This document shows positions 6,355 to 9,873 of a stretch of 9,873 nucleotides of DNA, piece after piece. The first letter of the stretch is position 1. Every line of letters starts with the position of its first letter. A program made the position numbers and the translations under genes. The notes under the pieces are model-generated. The model saw nothing but the letters and a program-made list of their open reading frames with translations, did not search any database and had not been told where the DNA came from. Source of the stretch: Gammaproteobacteria bacterium (GTDB lineage Bacteria > Pseudomonadota > Gammaproteobacteria > Xanthomonadales > Rhodanobacteraceae); NCBI GenBank assembly GCA_005877675.1, contig VBNZ01000074.1, forward strand, positions 1 through 9,873, read 5' to 3'.

Positions 6355-6437
6355 TTCAGTGGCCGTCAATGGCGATTCCACTGATGATGGATGCGACCGG
6401 GCAACGTTTGCGACCGCAGGGGCTGCCGGCGCGATGA
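6351..6437 (+). other. gspJ: Out-of-frame continuation of gspJ (C-terminal 28 codons)
   Basis: From CTG 6351 the frame reads LIQWPSMAIPLMMDATGQR and then LRPQGLPAR to TGA 6435-6437. This matches what the end of a GspJ should look like: a WP motif followed by a strand and a 'D-TG-R' turn. The stop forms ATGA with the gspK start at 6434. The two competing frames here give Asp/Ala-rich or interrupted sequences without family features. I therefore take this as the real C-terminus of GspJ, separated from it by a one-base loss in the G run. Confidence 0.85.
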
Positions 6438-7348
6438 ACACCGCGAACCTCACACACGCGCACGCGCGCGGCGTCGCTTTGATCCTGGTCATGTGGATCA
6501 CCGCGTTGATGGCGATCCTGCTCGGCAGCTTCGCGCTGATTGCACGCACGGAGAACCTCGAGGCACGCCATATGTTCGATACGACCAGCGCGCGTTACGC
6601 CGCGCTGGCCGGTGTCGAGCGCGCGGTGTTTGAAATGCGCAATCCGAACATGCAGACCCGCTGGGTGCCGGATGGGCGTGCGTACGAATTTCCGTACGAA
6701 GGTGCGCAGGTGAGCGTCGAGATCACCGACGAGTCCGGCAAGATCGATCTTAATGTCGCAGACAATTCGATACTCACGCCGCTACTGATGTCGGTGGGCG
6801 TCGACCCCAGCCGCGCCGAAGCGCTGGCGGACGCGATACAAGACTGGCGCGACGCCGACGATATGCCGCGTGCGCATGGCGCCGAAGCGCCGCAATATGC
6901 GCAGGCGGGATTGGCGTATGCGCCAACCAATCGCATGTTCCAGACCGTGTCCGAGGTGCAGCAGGTGCTCGGCATGAACTACGAAATATTCCGCCGCATC
7001 GAACCTGCGATCACGGTGTATTCGAATTCGCGCTTTCCGAACGCGGCTTTCGCGCCGCTCGAAGCGCTGCGCGCGATTCCGGGCATGACCGACGAGTTGG
7101 CGCGACAAATCATTGCTACGCGCCAGGCGATGCCGCCGGGAACCACGGGCGCGCTGAGCGGTCTCACCCTGCCCGGAGGTGCCGCAATCATGGCAAGCGG
7201 CGGCGGCTCCACGTATAGTATTAAGTCCCGTGCCACACTCTCGAATGGCGTCAGTACCGTTTTCGACGCCAGTATTCGCGTGGGTGGCGTTAGCAACAAC
7301 GGACGCCCGTACACCGTACTGCGCTGGCGCGACGGTGAAAACGGGTAA
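6434..7348 (+). CDS. gspK: Minor pseudopilin GspK precursor
   Basis: This 304-residue protein is the large pseudopilin thought to cap the tip of the pseudopilus. The leader MNTANLTHAHARG ends at Gly13 and is followed by VALILVMWITALMAILLGSF. As usual for GspK, Leu instead of Glu stands at mature position 5. The periplasmic part shows family signatures: TTSARYAALAGVERAVFEM, ITDESGKIDLNVAD, an ADAIQDWRDADD segment (SAM-like helical insertion with acidic residues), SEVQQVLGM, ALRAIPGMTDELARQIIATR (a helix-hairpin-helix-like repeat) and a terminal YTVLRWRDGENG. ATG 6434 is chosen because it immediately precedes the leader and overlaps the restored gspJ stop; AGGGG lies 11 nt upstream. The frame is open upstream to 6329, but that part is not pilin-like. 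It precedes gspL by 46 nt. Confidence 0.95.
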   Translation: MNTANLTHAHARGVALILVMWITALMAILLGSFALIARTENLEARHMFDTTSARYAALAGVERAVFEMRNPNMQTRWVPDGRAYEFPYEGAQVSVEITDESGKIDLNVADNSILTPLLMSVGVDPSRAEALADAIQDWRDADDMPRAHGAEAPQYAQAGLAYAPTNRMFQTVSEVQQVLGMNYEIFRRIEPAITVYSNSRFPNAAFAPLEALRAIPGMTDELARQIIATRQAMPPGTTGALSGLTLPGGAAIMASGGGSTYSIKSRATLSNGVSTVFDASIRVGGVSNNGRPYTVLRWRDGENG

Positions 7349-7394
7349 TCCGAGCGATCCGCGATCGCAAGACACAGAGTAAACCGATTTATCG

Positions 7395-8606
7395 ATGGCT
7401 ATCTCCGACGCGTTAGACATCCAGCTCTCGCGCTTGCGCGTGCGCTACGCCAAGACGCCGCTGCCGCGCTTTTTTGCGTGGTGGAAGGGCGAGCTCGTCG
7501 GCATGTTGCCCGAGCGCTGGCGCACGCTCGTCGCTGAGCGTGCCGAAGAATTACTGATCGAGGCACAGCCGGGCCAGTTCGTGATCTGGCGCCAGTCGGG
7601 TGCGCGTTGCGCCGAGTTCGGCCGCTTGTCACGCGAAATGCCCGCCGAGGAGGCGCGCAGCGAATTCGCGCGCCTGCGCGGTCTGATCGATGATCCGCAG
7701 CTGCGCATTTACTACTGCGTTCCGGCCGCGCGCTGCCTGCGCCGCGATCTGACCTTGCCTGCCGCAGCCGAAGACAAGCTGCGCCAGGTGTTGACGTTCG
7801 AGATGGATCGGCAGACGCCGTTCAAGGCCGAGCAGGTTTATTTCGACTACCGCATCGCGGCGCGCGACGCGGCCGCGAAGAGCCTGGCGGTCAACCTGAC
7901 CGTGGTGCCACGCGCGCAACTCGATCCGGAACTGGCGGCGCTGGCGAATTTCGGCATCGCGCTCGATGGTGTCGACTGCTGGCAGGGCGCGCAAGGCGGG
8001 GAACGTGCCGGGCTCAACCTGCTGCCGGTCGAACGCCGCGTCAAACGAAAAAATCAGCGCCTGCGCTTGAACTTCGCATTGGCTGGTGCGGCGTCGCTGC
8101 TGCTGTTCATCGCGATGTGGCAGTCACTCGCCAACCGTGAAGCGTCGGTTGCGGCGATGACCGCCGAAGTGGAGAAGGCACAGAATGACGCCAAGCAGAC
8201 CGCTGCGCTGGCGAAGAAGCTCGAGGAGCGCGCCGCATCGGCAAACTTCCTGTTTCATCTCAAGAGCGATACCACCACGATGACGGAGTTGCTCGCCGAC
8301 TTGACCCAGCGCTTGCCTGACGACACCTTCCTCGAGCGCCTGACCGTGGACGATCGCGGCAAAGTCGACGTACAAGGGCAGAGCAACAATGCGGCGCGGC
8401 TGATCGACGGCCTGCAGAAATCCGAAGTGCTGACCAATCCCGGCTTTGCCGGCACGATCCAATCCGATCCGCGCACGCACAAGGAACGGTTCAATCTGAG
8501 TTTCGAGTTGCGCCACGGTCCGCGCGCGGCGGAGCACAAGGACAACAAGGCGCCTGCCGACAAGGCTGGTGCCAAGGCGGAGGCCGCGCATGCGCCTGCT
8601 GCCTGA
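7395..8606 (+). CDS. gspL: Type II secretion assembly platform protein GspL (XpsL-like, PilN-like domain)
   Basis: This 403-residue bitopic inner-membrane protein has a cytoplasmic domain that recruits GspE and a periplasmic domain that pairs with GspM. Residues 1-~220 form a cytoplasmic region with LRRDLTLPAAAEDKLRQVL and FEMDRQTPF, a pattern common to PilM/GspL-type actin-like domains. An LNLLP motif (207-211), as in PilN, precedes a single membrane span at 225-242. Then come a charged coiled-coil-like stretch (~247-277) and a ferredoxin-like PilN domain with ELLADLTQRLPDDTFLERL and a DVQGQS...LIDGLQKS strand-helix. An Ala/Lys-rich tail of ~25 residues ends the protein. In the family the membrane topology places GspE binding on the N-terminal side. 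Its last 17 nt overlap gspM. The GspL call rests on domain layout plus position between K and M. Confidence 0.92.
   Translation: MAISDALDIQLSRLRVRYAKTPLPRFFAWWKGELVGMLPERWRTLVAERAEELLIEAQPGQFVIWRQSGARCAEFGRLSREMPAEEARSEFARLRGLIDDPQLRIYYCVPAARCLRRDLTLPAAAEDKLRQVLTFEMDRQTPFKAEQVYFDYRIAARDAAAKSLAVNLTVVPRAQLDPELAALANFGIALDGVDCWQGAQGGERAGLNLLPVERRVKRKNQRLRLNFALAGAASLLLFIAMWQSLANREASVAAMTAEVEKAQNDAKQTAALAKKLEERAASANFLFHLKSDTTTMTELLADLTQRLPDDTFLERLTVDDRGKVDVQGQSNNAARLIDGLQKSEVLTNPGFAGTIQSDPRTHKERFNLSFELRHGPRAAEHKDNKAPADKAGAKAEAAHAPAA
8579..8583 (+). promoter_or_regulatory. Ribosome binding site deciding the gspM start
   Basis: GGAGG at 8579-8583 lies 6 nt before ATG 8590, within the gspL 3' end. 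This favours ATG 8590 over the upstream in-frame GTG 8569, which would add an Arg-rich stretch lacking support. Confidence 0.75.
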
Positions 8607-9228
8607 ATCGCCGCGCAATCAGCGCTTTCTCGCGGTCGTGCTGCTCGCGATCGTCCTGCTGCTGGCCTATTTGCTGCTCGTGCACTGGTGGTTCGTGGCG
8701 CCGCATCTGGCGTTACGGCAGCAGCGCTATGATCTGGCCGAACAGCAGTATCGCTATTCCGAACTGATCCGGCGGCGGCCGCAGATCGAGAAGCGTCTGG
8801 AGGATGTTGCCGCATTCGAGCGCGACAATCAGGCGTTTCTTGCCGAAGAGGACGCGACCAGCGCGTTTTCGGATCTGTCCGAGCGTCTCAAACGCGCCAA
8901 GGAGCGCAACGTCGAAGCAGGGTCGCGTTGTGCCATTCAGGGCGTCTCGCCGACTTCGATCCCCAATCGCGACAAAGATGTGTATCAGCGCGTGTCGGCG
9001 GCGGTAGTGATGAACTGCGAGGCGGAGACGCTGGTCAAGATTTTTTACGAACTTGAGACCGGCAATCCGTACCTGTTTATCGACCGGCTGGTGATCTATA
9101 AGCAACAGCCGATGTTCCTGCCCGGTGCAAAGGCCGCCACACCCGCAACCCTGCTCGGCGTACAGTTCACGCTGTCAGGTTACTTGCGCCAGCCGGGCGG
9201 CAAGCCGCCCAAGGCGCCCGAATTATGA
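8590..9228 (+). CDS. gspM: Type II secretion assembly platform protein GspM (XpsM-like)
   Basis: The protein has 212 residues: a short N-terminal cytoplasmic stub, one strong membrane span (about residues 13-35, FLAVVLLAIVLLLAYLLLV) and a periplasmic part. This begins with a coiled-coil-like helix (~41-85, rich in Arg, Glu and Gln) and continues into a ferredoxin-like domain (GVSPTSIPN, then VVMNCEAETLVKIFYELETGNPYLFIDRLVIY). That last helix-strand pattern is the core of the GspM/PilO-like fold. Known family members dimerise with GspL and stabilise the platform. Two Cys (in SRCAIQG and VMNCEAE) lie in the periplasmic domain and could form a disulfide. The gene overlaps gspL by 17 nt, and its stop overlaps the next gene (ATGATGA). 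The match is by layout, motif pattern and operon position. Confidence 0.9.
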   Translation: MRLLPESPRNQRFLAVVLLAIVLLLAYLLLVHWWFVAPHLALRQQRYDLAEQQYRYSELIRRRPQIEKRLEDVAAFERDNQAFLAEEDATSAFSDLSERLKRAKERNVEAGSRCAIQGVSPTSIPNRDKDVYQRVSAAVVMNCEAETLVKIFYELETGNPYLFIDRLVIYKQQPMFLPGAKAATPATLLGVQFTLSGYLRQPGGKPPKAPEL

Positions 9229-9873
9229 TGAAGTCGCGCCTTGCATCGAAATTGACGCTCGCGCTTGCCGCGGTCTGCGGCATGTTGCTACTGCTGGTGC
9301 TGCTTTTGCAGTTCGGCTTCGGTCGCGGCTATCGCTGGTGGCCTGCGGGAACGAACGAGGCGACACTGCAGCAGGAGTCTCGCGCGCAAGCAGCGTTCAA
9401 GCTGCCGCCATGGAACGAGTACGCTGGCATCCACACGCGGCCGCTGTTCAACGAGGATCGCAAGCCAACCCCGCCGGCACCGCCGGAGTCTGCGCAGAGC
9501 GACAAGCCGATTCCGAAGCTGTCGGTAACGCTCACCGGCGTCATTATCACGCCCAAGGTACATGTCGCGATGGTGGTTGAGCAGGGCAAGACCCAATCTA
9601 CCGCGGTCAAGGAAGGTGGCACGCTGCCTGGCGATCTCAATGCCTGGAGCCTGGTCAAAGTCAAGCCGCGCGGGGCTGTTTTCAAAAATAGTGCCGGTGA
9701 AGAGGCGGAATTGGAACTCATCGCCAAAGGTAGTGGTCTGAAGCCTCCGCAACCGGTGGCGCCGGCGCCGCCGGTTGTTCCGCAGCCGCAGCCCGGCACT
9801 GCCGCAAGCAATCCGTCGGCTGCGGCAGCAACAGCCACAACCGATCAAGCCAATGAGCTTCAGGCGCGCATCG
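9225..9873 (+). CDS. gspN: Type II secretion GspN/GspC-like inner-membrane protein (XpsN-like), 3' partial
   Basis: At least 216 codons are present; the frame is open at the right edge. The N-terminus is short and basic, followed by one membrane span (about residues 11-31). A GspC-type homology region follows: HTRPLFNEDRKP, then LSVTLTGVIITPKVHVAMVV, then VKEGGTLPGDLNAWSLVKVK and a closing AVFKNSAGEEAELEL strand. This is the domain that in GspC contacts the secretin. A Pro/Ala-rich linker (residues ~176-205) comes next, then a Gln/Glu-containing segment cut by the edge. In Xanthomonas the corresponding XpsN sits after XpsM and is regarded as the GspC equivalent; I use that by analogy. ATG 9225 and ATG 9228 are both possible, both overlapping the gspM TGA. 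No gspC precedes gspE in this window, consistent with this protein filling that role. Confidence 0.85.
   Translation, partial: MMKSRLASKLTLALAAVCGMLLLLVLLLQFGFGRGYRWWPAGTNEATLQQESRAQAAFKLPPWNEYAGIHTRPLFNEDRKPTPPAPPESAQSDKPIPKLSVTLTGVIITPKVHVAMVVEQGKTQSTAVKEGGTLPGDLNAWSLVKVKPRGAVFKNSAGEEAELELIAKGSGLKPPQPVAPAPPVVPQPQPGTAASNPSAAAATATTDQANELQARI

Noticed and set aside
6329..6433. Upstream start for gspK giving a 339-residue protein
   Set aside because: The extra 35 residues are not pilin-leader-like and overlap the restored gspJ end. ATG 6434 directly precedes a normal prepilin leader.
7349..7394. GCGATCGC palindrome (7361-7368) in the gspK–gspL gap as a regulatory site
   Set aside because: An 8-bp palindrome of this composition is expected often in this GC-rich, CGATCG-rich DNA, and nothing else marks it as functional.
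8569..8589. GTG start for gspM seven codons upstream
   Set aside because: It adds an Arg-rich stretch inside gspL, while a GGAGG site is correctly spaced for ATG 8590.

Overview
The window is high-GC DNA carried almost entirely by plus-strand genes. It reads as the purL–xps type II secretion locus of a gammaproteobacterium in or near the Xanthomonadales (Xanthomonadaceae/Rhodanobacteraceae). The grounds are the gene order gspE-F-G-H-I-J-K-L-M-N starting downstream of purL, a GspE without the usual tetracysteine motif, and a GspC-like 'N' protein placed late in the operon. The taxonomic placement is inference from gene order and protein features; no search was run.

Layout. Positions 1-402 hold the 3' end of purL (purine synthesis). 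Its stop overlaps the GTG start of a ~227-residue integral membrane protein (402-1085) that resembles exosortase-H-associated membrane proteins. Positions 1086-1320 are non-coding. They contain a long imperfect inverted repeat (about 1107-1201) that can fold into a hairpin, running directly into five tandem 15-bp units (1189-1263). From 1321 to the right edge lies a compact type II secretion operon: gspE (ATPase), gspF (inner-membrane platform), gspG (major pseudopilin), gspH, gspI, gspJ, gspK (minor pseudopilins), gspL and gspM (inner-membrane assembly platform), and the 5' part of a gspN/gspC-like gene cut by the window end. The outer-membrane secretin gspD is expected just beyond the window. 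No prepilin peptidase gene (gspO/pilD) is visible.

How the genes work together. GspE hydrolyses ATP at the cytoplasmic face, docked on GspL and coupled to GspF. GspF/L/M drive assembly of the GspG pseudopilus, which is capped by the GspH-I-J-K tip complex. The GspN/C-like protein is expected to link the platform to the secretin. Most neighbours overlap by 1-17 nt or lie under 50 nt apart, which suggests one transcript with translational coupling.

The main anomaly is that two consecutive minor pseudopilin genes, gspI and gspJ, each lose frame near their 3' ends, and each needs one extra base to restore it. In both cases the restored frame ends exactly at a stop overlapping the next gene's ATG. 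For gspJ the break lies in a run of seven G (6344-6350), and 28 codons of convincing GspJ C-terminus continue in the other frame. Sequencing or assembly error is the simplest explanation; real mutation, tract-length variation or transcriptional slippage are alternatives. I see no wholly new system here. The second most interesting area is the hairpin plus tandem repeats in the purL–gspE gap.
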